A stretch of 64,000 bases of DNA, taken from the NCBI GenBank assembly GCA_016713085.1, contig JADJPV010000002.1, positions 992,001 to 1,056,000 of the forward strand, written 5' to 3'. How positions within the stretch are numbered: the stretch's first letter is position 1; each line of letters opens with the position of its first letter. Shown one piece after another: positions 20,883-29,722 of this stretch. The notes beneath the pieces were generated by a model. It saw nothing but the letters and a program-made list of their open reading frames with translations. It had not been told where the DNA came from and made no database searches. The position numbers were made by a program, and so were the translations under genes. The stretch comes from Chitinophagaceae bacterium. Lineage in GTDB: Bacteria; Bacteroidota; Bacteroidia; Chitinophagales; Chitinophagaceae.

Positions 20883-21019
20883 GTTACCCTTGTACTAAGA
20901 CCTTTAATAGTCCTTCATGACTAAAATTCTAATTGGTACAGGTAACAGAAAAGAAGGGAGGTCTATTACGCCAAATGGAACGTGACTTCAGTCCCCGCTC
21001 TTAGTGCACCTCTCTTCTT
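20883..21019 (-). ncRNA. Candidate IS110 bridge RNA-like structured region
   Basis: The non-coding segment 5' of the transposase holds two stem-loops. Stem 1: AAGAAGGGAGGT (20951-20962) pairs with ACCTCTCTTCTT (21008-21019) over 12 bp with one G-T pair, enclosing a 45-nt loop. Stem 2: GTTACCcTTGTAC (20883-20895) pairs with GTACAGGTAAC (20936-20946) with one or two bulged bases, enclosing about 40 nt. Two consecutive hairpins with large loops just upstream of the recombinase is the known layout of IS110 bridge RNAs, whose loops specify target and donor DNA. The RNA would be transcribed on the minus strand. Expression and loop matches to the ends are not proven. Confidence 0.45.
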
Positions 21020-21106
21020 CTCAAATTTATTTGTATTTTTCTTCTCTTTTATTTCAAAGAAGCAAATCTAAAGGTCCCCGCCAAATAACTTTTTGTATGT
21101 CACTAA

Positions 21107-21135
21107 CTGCATGTTGGCGGGACGCCAACAACAGC
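21107..21135 (+). repeat. Intact copy of palindromic intergenic repeat
   Basis: TGTTGGCG (21112-21119) and CGCCAACA (21123-21130) form a perfect 8-bp stem with the 3-nt loop GGA. ACGCCAACAACAGC (21122-21135) is the exact reverse complement of GCTGTTGTTGGCGT at 19862-19875 on the other side of the IS. It lies 30 bp outside the presumed IS end. Confidence 0.75.
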
Positions 21136-21147
21136 ACTAATAGCCGT

Positions 21148-21524
21148 CTATAAAATTGTAAGAATTATTAACCCCATTGCACTTGCTATCATATAAGCAA
21201 GTGCATAATACCTTTGGTAATTTTTTTGATTTTCAGTTAATTTCCCCCATTTTTCCTTGATTAAGGGAAGATTTTTAGTGTCTTGTGAAACATACCTTAT
21301 GTGAAAGATGACCTGAAAGAAAATTGCTATGACTAGTATATATAGTTTATTTGAAATAAAAACATTAACATTAAAAATTGACGAGAGAAGCATTAAAGCA
21401 GTTAGGATATTTGCAGCCATGAAAATCCAACAGCGCCAGCAGCAGATGATTGAGCACCTTTTTCATTAAAACTGTCGTAAAACTTATAAATTCTTAAAAA
21501 TAAAAAATCAAAAAATCGTAACAT
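21148..21524 (-). CDS. Small membrane protein of unknown function (frameshifted)
   Basis: About 125 residues. The start MLRFFDFLFLRIYKFYDSFN at 21524 is followed by SSAAGAVGFSW and, after a slip near 21418, by AANILTALMLLSSIFNVNVF. Three to four hydrophobic helices are visible, with a soluble loop in between (DTKNLPLIKEKWGKLTENQKNY) and a last helix ending LIILTIL. Small proteins with this layout occur in Bacteroidota accessory regions; I cannot name a family. It lies right next to the palindromic repeats and the IS110 remnant. Confidence 0.65.
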
Positions 21525-21787
21525 TTTGTTTGTTTTCAATTATTGATGCCAGCGAAAAAAAGAGCCGTTTCTTAAACTCGACTCTAGGTTTGTAATATCG
21601 CTAATAATTTTTTTGATTTGCCTTTTACTTTCTTCGTACGCATCTTTTTCCAAGCAAAGTCTCTGCCTAGGGACGCTGTGTACTACGAAGCTAAGAATTA
21701 AGTTTATCTACACTGGCCGATTGCTAATGGCAAAAAACAAAAAAGCCCCCGCACATGCAGAGGCTTTCAAATTATTTCAACATAAAT

Positions 21788-22126
21788 TTACACTGCAAAA
21801 CTTGTTCCGCATCCGCAGGTCTTGCTTGCGTTGGGATTGCTGAACGTAAAGCCTCTGTTATTTAAACCATTGTCCCAGTTAATTTCCATTCCCAGTAAAT
21901 ACATGCCCTGTCCTTTATCCATGATGCATTGAACACCTCCTGTTTCAAACAGCTCATCATTCACATCTTTCGTATCAAAGTCGAGTACATACGTAAGTCC
22001 TGAACAGCCACCACCCTTTGCTCCCACCCGCAGGTATTTACCTTGAGGCTGCTGGGTATATAACCGTTTAATTTCAGTGATGGCCGATTCTGTAAAACTT
22101 ACAGGGGTTGCGTTGATTGTTTCCAT
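21788..22126 (-). CDS. IscA/ErpA-type iron-sulfur cluster carrier
   Basis: A 112-residue A-type Fe-S carrier (HesB/IscA/ErpA fold). The three cysteines that bind the cluster are present: one in AKGGGCSGLTYVLDF (about residue 41) and two in the C-terminal KTCGCGTSFAV. The N-terminal VSFTESAITEIKRL and LGMEINWDNGLNNRGFTFSNPNA segments are family-typical. It passes Fe-S clusters from the scaffold to apoproteins in the cytoplasm. IscA, SufA and ErpA cannot be told apart without genome context, so no symbol is given. Divergent from the gene at 22239. Confidence 0.93.
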   Translation of the reverse strand: METINATPVSFTESAITEIKRLYTQQPQGKYLRVGAKGGGCSGLTYVLDFDTKDVNDELFETGGVQCIMDKGQGMYLLGMEINWDNGLNNRGFTFSNPNASKTCGCGTSFAV

Positions 22127-22214
22127 GCTTCAAATCTTTATACTGCAAATTTACAAACAATCAGGGTTCTTTCAGCCTCTTCGTTTCATCCGTACCTTTT
22201 CAGGCACAATCACC

Positions 22215-22222
22215 TATTTTTG
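22215..22222 (+). promoter_or_regulatory. Bacteroidota -7 element (TATTTTTG)
   Basis: TATTTTTG fits TAnnTTTG, 17 bp upstream of the ATG at 22239, so the transcript would have a very short leader. Confidence 0.55.
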
Positions 22223-22238
22223 CCCTAACACAACAACC

Positions 22239-22793
22239 ATGGATCCAATCTATTATTATTTGTTTGGCGGCGCTGCCGTATTGTTTATTGGTCTGGCCAT
22301 TTACCTGCGCATCAAAGGCAAAAAAGAACTGGCAGAAGAACAGGTGGAATTACAGCAGCAGGTGCTTCGTCAGCCTGTACGTCCTGCTGCAACAGCGAAT
22401 CCTGATATGGTTCGTTTACAGTTGCAGGCTTATGAACGTCTTACGATTTTATGCGAACGGATCGGCTTAACCAATTTGATCGGCAAGTTTCCTGTAAATG
22501 AAATGTCGGCTATGCAACTGCAATCGGCCATGGTGCAAACCATCAAAACAGAATTTGAATACAATGTGAGCCAGCAGTTATATGTTTCACCCGCTGCCTG
22601 GGATGGCATTAAGAATTTAAAAGATCAGAATATTTATATCATTAACCAGTTACATGCCATGCTGCCTCCCAATGCAAATGGAATGGATCTGAGTAAAAAA
22701 GTTGTTGAACTGTTATCGCAGGAAGAAAATGTTTCCCTTCAGAATATTGTTGCAACCCTGATCAACAAAGAAGCCAGGCAACTCATGAGTTAA
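22239..22793 (+). CDS. Membrane-anchored protein of unknown function
   Basis: A 184-residue protein starting MDPIYYYLFGGAAVLFIGLA with one N-terminal transmembrane helix, a basic stop-transfer (RIKGKKELAEEQ) and a soluble helical domain. The stretches RLQLQAYERLTILCERIGLTN and TIKTEFEYNVSQQLYVSP are conserved in an uncharacterised Bacteroidota family (possibly the one now called DUF7935; not certain). ATG 22239 is chosen because the TAnnTTTG element lies just before it and upstream residues look non-coding. It is 24 bp from the mutase gene on the same strand and is likely cotranscribed. Function unknown. Confidence 0.8.
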   Translation: MDPIYYYLFGGAAVLFIGLAIYLRIKGKKELAEEQVELQQQVLRQPVRPAATANPDMVRLQLQAYERLTILCERIGLTNLIGKFPVNEMSAMQLQSAMVQTIKTEFEYNVSQQLYVSPAAWDGIKNLKDQNIYIINQLHAMLPPNANGMDLSKKVVELLSQEENVSLQNIVATLINKEARQLMS

Positions 22794-22817
22794 GATTGTA
22801 AAACCGAACTTTCGTTT

Positions 22818-24380
22818 ATGGAAGAAAAGAAACTGTACACCGATTCAGGTATTGAAGTAAAAACGCTTTACACTGCTGATGATCTCTCTTCTCTGCCACC
22901 GCTGGAGCAACCGGGTGAGTTTCCCTTTACCCGTGGTGTGCAGCCTGATATGTATCGTGGTAAAATGTGGACGATGCGACAGTATGCCGGTTTCTCTACT
23001 GCCGAAGAAAGCAATAAACGTTATCATTATTTACTGAGTCAGGGAGTAATGGGTTTAAGTGTTGCCTTTGATCTTCCCACACAGATTGGTTACGACAGTG
23101 ATCATGCATTAAGCGAAGGTGAGGTTGGAAAAGTAGGTGTTGCCATCGACAGTATTGAAGATATTCAAACTCTGTTCAAAGGAATTAAACTGGAAGATGT
23201 GTCTACTTCCATGACCATTAATGCAACCGGTTTTATTCTGCTCGCTTTCTATGTGGCATTGGCCAAACAGCAGGGAGCTGATCTCAAAAAAATTACCGGA
23301 ACCATTCAGAATGATATTTTAAAAGAATACGCAGCAAGAGGAACTTATATCTATCCGCCCAAACCAAGCATGCGGATCATCACTGATATTTTTGAATGGT
23401 GCGCTTCCGACTTACCAAAGTGGAATACAATTTCCATCAGCGGTTATCATATCCGTGAAGCAGGAAGTACAGCTGTACAGGAAATTGCGTTTACATTAGC
23501 GAATGGTAAAGCCTATGTAAAGGCAGCCTTGGAAAAAGGATTGAATATTGATGTGTTTGGTAAACGTCTCTCCTTCTTCTTTAACGCACATAATAATTTA
23601 TTTGAAGAAGCAGCCAAGTTCAGGGCAGCAAGAAAAATGTGGGCACAAATGATGAAAGAACTTGGGGCAAAAGATCCCAAAGCCATGATGCTCCGCTTTC
23701 ATACACAAACAGGAGGAAGTACATTAACAGCTCAGCAACCGCTCAATAATATTTCAAGGGTAACCATTCAATCACTGGCAGCGGTGCTTGGCGGAACACA
23801 ATCTTTGCATACAAATGGTTATGATGAAGCATTGAGTTTACCAACTGAAGAAGCAGCAAGAATTGCCTTGCGTACACAACAGATTGTTGCCTTTGAAAGT
23901 GGTGCAACAGATACGGTTGATCCACTGGCAGGTAGTTACTATGTTGAGGCGTTGACCAATGAAATAGAACAGAAAGCATGGGAACTGATTGCAAAGATTG
24001 ATGTAATGGGCGGAAGTGTAAGTGCTATTGAACAGGGTTTTATACAGGATGAAATTGCACGAAGTGCATACGAATACCAGCGGAATATTGAAAACGGTTC
24101 CAAAATAATTGTGGGTGTAAACAAATTCCAGGTAAAAGAAGAAAATAAGATCCCAGGCTTCAGGATTGATGACAGCATCAGGACGATACAAACGGAAAAG
24201 CTGAACCGGTTAAAGTCAAACCGCAATCATGCAAAAGTGGATCAGTGCCTGCAGGCGGTGAACGACAGAGCTTCCAGTGGCGAAAACCTGATGCCTGCTG
24301 TTATTGAAGCAGTGGAGAATAAATGTACACTTGGTGAAGTGGCTGATGAATTGAGAGCTGTGTATGGTGAATACAGGTAA
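22818..24380 (+). CDS. Methylmalonyl-CoA mutase family, stand-alone catalytic subunit
   Basis: A 520-residue TIM-barrel half of an adenosylcobalamin-dependent acyl-CoA mutase. Family motifs: FPFTRGVQPDMYRGK, TMRQYAGFSTAEESN, GLSVAFDLPTQIGYDSDH, GTIQNDILKEYAARGTYIYPP, the GYH catalytic pair in SISGYHIREAGS, and LHTNGYDEALSLPT. The Tyr of RQYAGF and the Arg of KPSMRIITD occupy the positions that bind the methylmalonyl carboxylate, so methylmalonyl-CoA is favoured over isobutyryl-CoA. The protein ends where the B12-binding domain would begin in one-chain enzymes, so a separate small subunit is needed and is not in this window. Frame intact. Confidence 0.92.
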   Translation: MEEKKLYTDSGIEVKTLYTADDLSSLPPLEQPGEFPFTRGVQPDMYRGKMWTMRQYAGFSTAEESNKRYHYLLSQGVMGLSVAFDLPTQIGYDSDHALSEGEVGKVGVAIDSIEDIQTLFKGIKLEDVSTSMTINATGFILLAFYVALAKQQGADLKKITGTIQNDILKEYAARGTYIYPPKPSMRIITDIFEWCASDLPKWNTISISGYHIREAGSTAVQEIAFTLANGKAYVKAALEKGLNIDVFGKRLSFFFNAHNNLFEEAAKFRAARKMWAQMMKELGAKDPKAMMLRFHTQTGGSTLTAQQPLNNISRVTIQSLAAVLGGTQSLHTNGYDEALSLPTEEAARIALRTQQIVAFESGATDTVDPLAGSYYVEALTNEIEQKAWELIAKIDVMGGSVSAIEQGFIQDEIARSAYEYQRNIENGSKIIVGVNKFQVKEENKIPGFRIDDSIRTIQTEKLNRLKSNRNHAKVDQCLQAVNDRASSGENLMPAVIEAVENKCTLGEVADELRAVYGEYR

Positions 24381-24517
24381 GGAGACCATAAATTAATGGT
24401 TGATGAAAGTACAGATGCCTTAATTTTATACTTCTATAAGAATCATTCTACCTACTGATGAGAATCATTCATCTGTAAGAGATACAAAACAATATTTACA
24501 TATTAATACTTTCAACG

Positions 24518-24967
24518 ATGGCACAGGACAACAATGATCTTACTTTAAAAATGGATGAACGCATTGCAACTTTTCTGAAAGAACAGAGCGTGGTTAATTT
24601 TGCAACATCTGTTAAAGATATTCCCTACTGTGCATCCTGCTACTATGCTTATGTTCCCGGTGAAGAACTGCTGGTGTTTAAATCTGATACTGATACAAAG
24701 CATATTGAAGATGCATTAAAAAATAATAATGTTGCCGGTACTGTTCTTCCTGATAAGATCATTACAGCAAAGATCAAAGGCATCCAGTTTTCCGGTACGT
24801 TTAAACCAGCTGATGGTGAATATGCTGATAAAGCAAAGAAAGCTTACCTGTCTAAATTCCCTGTTGCCGGACTTTTCCGTGGTACCATTTGGGTAATAGA
24901 ATTAAGCAGGGTTAAGTTTACCGACAATACACTTGTATTCGGTAAAAAGATTCTGTGGGAAAGATAA
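24518..24967 (+). CDS. Pyridoxamine-5'-phosphate-oxidase-like flavin-binding protein
   Basis: A 149-residue protein of the split-barrel FMN-binding fold (PNPOx-like/YhbP type). The pattern IATFLKEQSVVNFATSVKDIPYCASCYYAYVP is the characteristic first strands, followed by KSDTDTKHIEDALKNNNVAGTV and KIKGIQFSGTF. The C-terminal VIELSRVKFTDNTLVFGKKILWER is conserved in Bacteroidota homologues. The role is unknown; related proteins bind FMN, haem or F420. A pair of direct repeats GAATCATTC lies upstream at about 24440-24480. Followed by a terminator. Confidence 0.85.
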   Translation: MAQDNNDLTLKMDERIATFLKEQSVVNFATSVKDIPYCASCYYAYVPGEELLVFKSDTDTKHIEDALKNNNVAGTVLPDKIITAKIKGIQFSGTFKPADGEYADKAKKAYLSKFPVAGLFRGTIWVIELSRVKFTDNTLVFGKKILWER

Positions 24968-25010
24968 ATCACACTTACGTTTCACCTGATAAAGATTAGA
25001 ATAAAAGAAA

Positions 25011-25034
25011 TGCCGGACATGTTCCGGTTTTTCT
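25011..25034 (+). terminator. Rho-independent terminator
   Basis: CCGGA and TCCGG form a short stem with loop CATGT, followed by a run of T, about 45 bp after the PNPOx-like gene. Confidence 0.65.
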
Positions 25035-25100
25035 TTTCTGCCAGCTCCCTTCTTTGTAAAAAAGAATTAAATTGAACTTTTATAACTATCAACTGATAAC

Positions 25101-26387
25101 ATGAGAAAACTGATCACTCTTTTTTTAGTAATGATGTCGGGTTATGCTGCGTCTGCACAAACTATCCAGCAGCTCATCGACCAGAAAGCAAAAGCCATTC
25201 TTCCAAAAGTGATTGAATGGCGGAGACACCTGCATCAAAACCCTGAGCTGGGTAACCGGGAATTTAAGACGATGGAATACATCGCCAATCATTTGAAAAG
25301 TCTTGGTTTTGAAGTACAGACAGGTGTTGCAAAAACCGGTGTTGTTGCTTTATTAAAAGGCGGCAAACCCGGCCCTGTTGTTGCTTTGCGTGCCGACATT
25401 GATGGATTACCGATTAAAGAACGGGTGGACATTCCTTACAAATCAAATGTAATTGCAGATTATCTGGGACAGCAGGTTCCGGTAATGCATGCCTGCGGAC
25501 ATGATACGCATACTGCTATTTTAATGGGAACAGCTGAAGTACTTGCCTCCATGAAAAAAGATATTCCCGGTACAGTGAAATTTATTTTTCAACCTGCTGA
25601 AGAAGGACCTCCCGGAACGGAAGAAGGTGGTGCTCCTTTAATGGTGAAAGAAGGTGTAATGGATAACCCGAAAGTGGATGCAATCTTTGGTTTGCATATT
25701 TCTTCTGGGTTAGAAATAGGAAAGATCAAATACAAAAGCGGTTCATTCATGGCCAGCAGCGACTGGTTTACGATTAAGGTAAAAGGAAAAGGTGCTCATG
25801 GTTCTGCACCATGGAACGGCATTGATCCCATCATGGTTTCGTCACAAATCATCAGTGGATTGCAGACGATTGTAAGCCGTTCAGAAGATTTAACCAAGGC
25901 ACCAGTTGTAATTACTGTTGGTAAGTTCATTGGTGGCGTAAGAGAAAATATTATTCCTGAAGAAGTAAGTTTCAGCGGCACTATCCGTACACTCGATGGA
26001 AATATGCAGAAAGATGTACATGATAAAATCCGCCGCACTGCAATGAATATTGCCGAAGCTTATGGTGCAACTGCTGAAGTGATCATTGAAAATAAAACAT
26101 TAGTTACCTATAATACTCCTTCACTTGTCAGCTCCATGATTCCATCCCTGCAAACAGCTGCCGGTGCAGAGAACGTAAGTGAAGGCACATGGACAACTGG
26201 TGCTGAAGATTTTTCTTTCTTTGGAGAGAAAGCTCCTGCTTTCTTTTTCAATTTAGGCGGGATGCCAAAAGGCGCAAAGCCAACAGGACATCATACCCCC
26301 GATTTTGTTATTGATGACAGCATGCTGGATGTTGGTGTAAAAGCATTCTGTAATCTTATATTCGATTACGGAAAGGCAAAGAAATAA
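25101..26387 (+). CDS. Exported M20-family amidohydrolase
   Basis: A 428-residue metallopeptidase of the M20D group (N-acyl-amino-acid or hippurate hydrolase-like). Signal peptide MRKLITLFLVMMSGYAASAQ. Metal ligands and catalytic residues are in MHACGHDTHTAIL, FQPAEEGPPG (catalytic Glu pair) and the His before the end (GHHTPDFVID). The dimerisation lid is inserted after KGKGAHGSAPWNGIDPI. It would cleave an amide bond of N-acylated amino acids in the periplasm; substrate not deducible. The frame is intact. A terminator-like stem follows at 26410. Confidence 0.92.
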   Translation: MRKLITLFLVMMSGYAASAQTIQQLIDQKAKAILPKVIEWRRHLHQNPELGNREFKTMEYIANHLKSLGFEVQTGVAKTGVVALLKGGKPGPVVALRADIDGLPIKERVDIPYKSNVIADYLGQQVPVMHACGHDTHTAILMGTAEVLASMKKDIPGTVKFIFQPAEEGPPGTEEGGAPLMVKEGVMDNPKVDAIFGLHISSGLEIGKIKYKSGSFMASSDWFTIKVKGKGAHGSAPWNGIDPIMVSSQIISGLQTIVSRSEDLTKAPVVITVGKFIGGVRENIIPEEVSFSGTIRTLDGNMQKDVHDKIRRTAMNIAEAYGATAEVIIENKTLVTYNTPSLVSSMIPSLQTAAGAENVSEGTWTTGAEDFSFFGEKAPAFFFNLGGMPKGAKPTGHHTPDFVIDDSMLDVGVKAFCNLIFDYGKAKK

Positions 26388-26409
26388 GTAAAAAGCGAAT
26401 ATTTTTTGA

Positions 26410-26440
26410 AGAGCTGTTCCTTATACGGACAGCTCTTTTA
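26410..26440 (+). terminator. Terminator after the M20 amidohydrolase
   Basis: AGAGCTGT and ACAGCTCT pair (plus two outer loop pairs) and are followed by TTTTA. It lies between the two genes. Confidence 0.65.
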
Positions 26441-26462
26441 CTTTTGCAAAAAAAAGATCCTT

Positions 26463-27382
26463 ATGCGTACATCAATACTTCTTGTATTCTTTGCACTGGT
26501 TTCACTCAACCTGATGGCTGATCCCGGTGTTGGCATTGTGATGGACAGCAAAGGCAATCTTTTTATACGGATCTTTCACAAATATGGATGATCAAACCTG
26601 ATGGCAGTAAATCCATTGCTGTGCCTAATGTGCATTCGCATGAACTGTACATGGATAAAAATGATCAGCTGTGGGGCGAACATTTATGGTTCAATGGTGA
26701 ACAGACAAATACATGGGGGCATTATCTCTGGCGCCGCTCAGCAAATGGAGAAATCGTAAAAGTAAAAGACAGCACTTCCGGTTTTCCTGAATGGAACAGT
26801 TTTACAAGAGATGCAGCGGGTAACATGTATTATATTGAAAAAAGTATTCCCTCCTATTTCTGGAAGATTGATACAACCGGTAAGAAAACATTAATGGGCT
26901 CCAGATTTTTTCAATCTATCGGCCGGTTGCATTTAACAGAGAAAGGCGATCTGTATTTTAATAACGGTGCTGATCTCTACTGGTTTCCGGAAACAGATTC
27001 AATAGAACTTTATATAAAAGACATTGCAGATACAAGCGGCAAAGCAGATGCACATTCGATCATGAACATCTGGAGCGATAACAAAAAGAATCTATATGTC
27101 GCAACAGGCAGTGTGATTAAAAAGATTGAAAAGAGTAAGTTCATCATCACCGTTTATAAATCAGTTGGTAACTGGAAGCCGGTCAGCGGATTGGTAGCAC
27201 CTAACGGCGATTTCTGGGTGATGGAATACAACGATAAAAATGAAGTGAGGGTGAATAAGATCAGTGCAGCAGAGCGGAAAGGGATTGTAAAAGAAAATGC
27301 GTTTCAGTTATACATGATTCCGCTGCTGCTTGTAGTGGGAATTTTAGTACTGCTCTACTTTGTTTTCAGAAAAAAGAAGTAA
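26463..27382 (+). CDS. Exported beta-propeller-like protein with C-terminal membrane anchor (frameshifted)
   Basis: The start MRTSILLVFFALVSLNLMADPGVGIVMDSKGNLF gives a signal peptide and the first propeller-like strand. A slip near 26570 moves the frame, and the reading continues WMIKPDGSKSIAVPNVHSHELYM. Repeats of the type (A/D)xxGxxY(Y/F)... (DAAGNMYYIEK, TEKGDLYFNNGADLYWF, DNKKNLYVATGS, APNGDFWVMEY) suggest an NHL/SMP-30-type propeller. The C-terminus has one transmembrane helix (MIPLLLVVGILVLLYFVF) and a basic tail, so the domain faces the periplasm. Function unknown. It ends exactly where the convergent yggS gene ends. Confidence 0.75.
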
Positions 27383-28053
27383 TCAGCTTCTTGCACCAAA
27401 CAGCAAACTGCCGATCCGTACCATTGTACTTCCTTCTTCAACAGCTATTTTATAATCACTGCTCATGCCCATGGAGAGAATAGACAATTGGCAATTGGCA
27501 ATTGGCAAATCAGCATACCAGTCAAACAATGATTTCAAATAACGAAACTCTCCTCTTACCTTTTTTAAATCATCGCTGAATGATGCCATTCCCATAAAAC
27601 CATAAATTCGAACGTTTCTCAATTCTGCAATCCGTCAAATTGCTTATTATAAATTTTCAATTCCTCTTCATCCAATCCAAATTTGGTCTCTTCCTGTGCA
27701 ATATAAACTTGCAGCAATACATCTATTACACGGTTGTTTTTTCCTGCTTCTTTGTTGATCTCTTTCAGCAGTTTCAAACTATCCACTCCGTGAATCAAAT
27801 GAACAAATGGAGCAATGTATTTCACTTTGTTGCTTTGCAGGTGACCTATGAAATGCCAGCGGATATCCTTCGGAAGTAATGCCTGCTTATCCACCAACTC
27901 CTGTACATAGTTTTCGCCAAAATCCCTTTGACCAAGGTTATACAGTTCAAGAATATCTTCAACAGGTTTTGTTTTACTTACAGCAACTAAGCTCACAGCA
28001 TGTTGATCGAGTTCAGTTTTTATTTCGTTGTATGTGGTAATATTTACAGACAT
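27383..28053 (-). CDS. YggS-family PLP homeostasis protein (frameshifted)
   Basis: A PLP-binding protein of the alanine-racemase-like barrel (YggS/PROSC family), which keeps pyridoxal phosphate and amino acid pools balanced. Visible: VSLVAVSKTKPVEDILELY with the PLP-binding Lys, DFGENYVQELVDK, IRWHFIGHLQSNKVKYI, and, after a slip near 27620, YGFMGMASFSDD and the terminal LSMGMSSDYKIAVEEGSTMVRIGSLLFG. Just before LSMGMSSDY the gene contains a short in-frame tandem repeat of TTGGCAAT (27485-27507), giving ADLPIANCQLSI, which is not typical of the family. Confidence 0.9.
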
Positions 28054-28054
28054 A

Positions 28055-29720
28055 TCAGAAAGAAATTTTCAGCCAGTCTAAGTTTTGAATTCGTTTCAGC
28101 AAGAGGTAACAGCCAGCAGCAGAAAATGGAAGGATCACTAATGGAAGCCAGTTGTTCCCGGTTACTAAATAATGTAAGCCAACAAGAGCTCCAATCAACA
28201 ACATTTGCAATAATGTCTGTACAAACTTCCCGGTTTGCTGCTTTGTATTCAGTTGCCTTGAAAAAGGCAGGTAATGATCAGAGAGGTTTGTCATTAATAA
28301 GAAAAGCAGCATATTGTTGAAAAAGCCGAGTATAAAATCATCTACGATTGAAATACCCCATACAAAGAGTGCAAAAGCAAACATGATGAGATAGATGATC
28401 ATAAAAAACTTTACGACGATTGTTTTTAATCCCCCGCTGATTAAATGGCCCGGCTTTGCTACCGGTGTTGACTGGTAAATCCATGAAGCCTGGAAATTTT
28501 CATTCGTTGTAATAAAGGCCATGCTGCCTGCAATACTGAACATCGGCATATAGATAAAAAACAGGAACATCTTTGTAGTGGACAGATTATTCCACAAAGT
28601 CATAGCATTCTTTCCACTCTTGAATACAAAAATGAAAATGAAAATAAAGATATAAGCAAGGCTGGGATAAAACTGCATTTTAAAACCTTTGTCTCTCCCG
28701 GTTATTTTCCATACGGTTTCAAAACTTCCCCGCTCTGTTTTTGAACTGCAGAATACAGGTGAAAGCTTTTCAGAAATACTTGCTGACTGAGGAGTTGTAT
28801 CTGATACATTTTTTTTGTCGCCACTATCTGAATTCATGGATGCCAGCTTACCCGCAAATGAGGGTGCAAGGTATTTAATCATCAGCCAAAATGTAAAGAC
28901 AGGCAGAACCACTGCACAGAAAATCATTATTAAATGAATAGAATCAAAATTAAATTGATTGACTGCTTCCAATGTAAGAGCCATCCATACAGGTGGTAAA
29001 AAAGTAAGAATACCAATGCAGTTGAAAGTTGGCAGTAAGCTGATCTAAATTAATGAGTCGTGGAATTACCTGGAAACCTACAGCAAAGAAGATCGTCATG
29101 AAAATTTGAAAGTAACCAACGATATCTTTTATTTTCTGTTCATTGCTGAACCGTAAGATCAAAGCGTATAAAAGAAAAGTAATAAACACTGCGAAAGCAA
29201 CTGTGAGCAAAATAGTTCCAATACAGGCAATGCCAGTCAGTATTCCAAACTTGATGAAAATAAAAATGATGGGGAAAATAGCTAAGGCAATGGTAAACTG
29301 AAGCAGGTATACTAAAATGTGAACCAGTCTTGCGACAAATAAGGTTTTGCTGTTAACCGGCTTAGGCAGTATTATCTGGTTATCGGTAGTGTCAAGTAAT
29401 ACGGAGCTGAAATCAGTGATCATCGTCATGGCCATCATGAACAACACATAGCCATGAACAAACACCATGTTGAGTACCAATGAATCTAATGTAAAGACCA
29501 TGATGCCGATGAACAAACCAAAAAATGCATAGATGATCAGCGTCATCAATAATGGATTGCTGTTTTCCTTTTGCTGATTTTGTTTCCAGTTCATGTAAAC
29601 CCTGCGGCGATCCATCAGCACTTTTGTTTCAGCAATTATTTTCAGCCGTTCAAAATCAACGCCCTGCCTGATTAAAATTTTGGAACAGAATAAAACGAAT
29701 TTCAGAATCAGTTTGTCCAT
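28055..29720 (-). CDS. ABC exporter permease, DUF5687-like (frameshifted)
   Basis: About 555 residues with around 11-12 hydrophobic helices and an amphipathic N-terminal stretch. The two parts join near 28995-29015, where reading should be WYSYFLPPVWMALTLEAVNQ. The pattern ITDFSSVLLDTTDNQIILPKPV after helix 2 is typical of the Bacteroidota permease family DUF5687. Helices around SIAGSMAFITTNENFQASWI follow. It is placed 2 bp downstream of the ATPase gene on the same strand, so the two form an export-type ABC transporter; substrate unknown. Confidence 0.85.
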
Positions 29721-29722
29721 GC

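Larger units (their letters stand above)
19876..21075 (-). mobile_element. IS110-family insertion sequence, degenerate
   Basis: A region of about 1.2 kb holding a decayed IS110 transposase (19887-20856, minus strand) plus about 215 bp of non-coding sequence upstream of it, the usual length and layout of IS110-group elements. Boundaries are inferred: the left flank ends in GCTGTTGTTGGCGT (19862-19875), and the right flank begins near TCCCCGCCAAA (21075-21085). Together they would rebuild a TTGGCG/CGCCAA hairpin like the intact one at 21112-21130. IS110 elements lack classical terminal inverted repeats and usually make no target duplication, which agrees with what is seen. Exact ends are uncertain by several bases. 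Confidence 0.65.

Noticed and set aside
19592..21135. Palindromic repeats TGTTGGCG...CGCCAACA as integron attC sites
   Set aside because: They lack the R'/R'' core GTTRRRY and RYYYAAC pattern, and there is no integrase gene.
24440..24485. GAATCATTC direct repeats as an operator
   Set aside because: Two short copies only, no regulator gene nearby and no palindrome; too weak to call a site.
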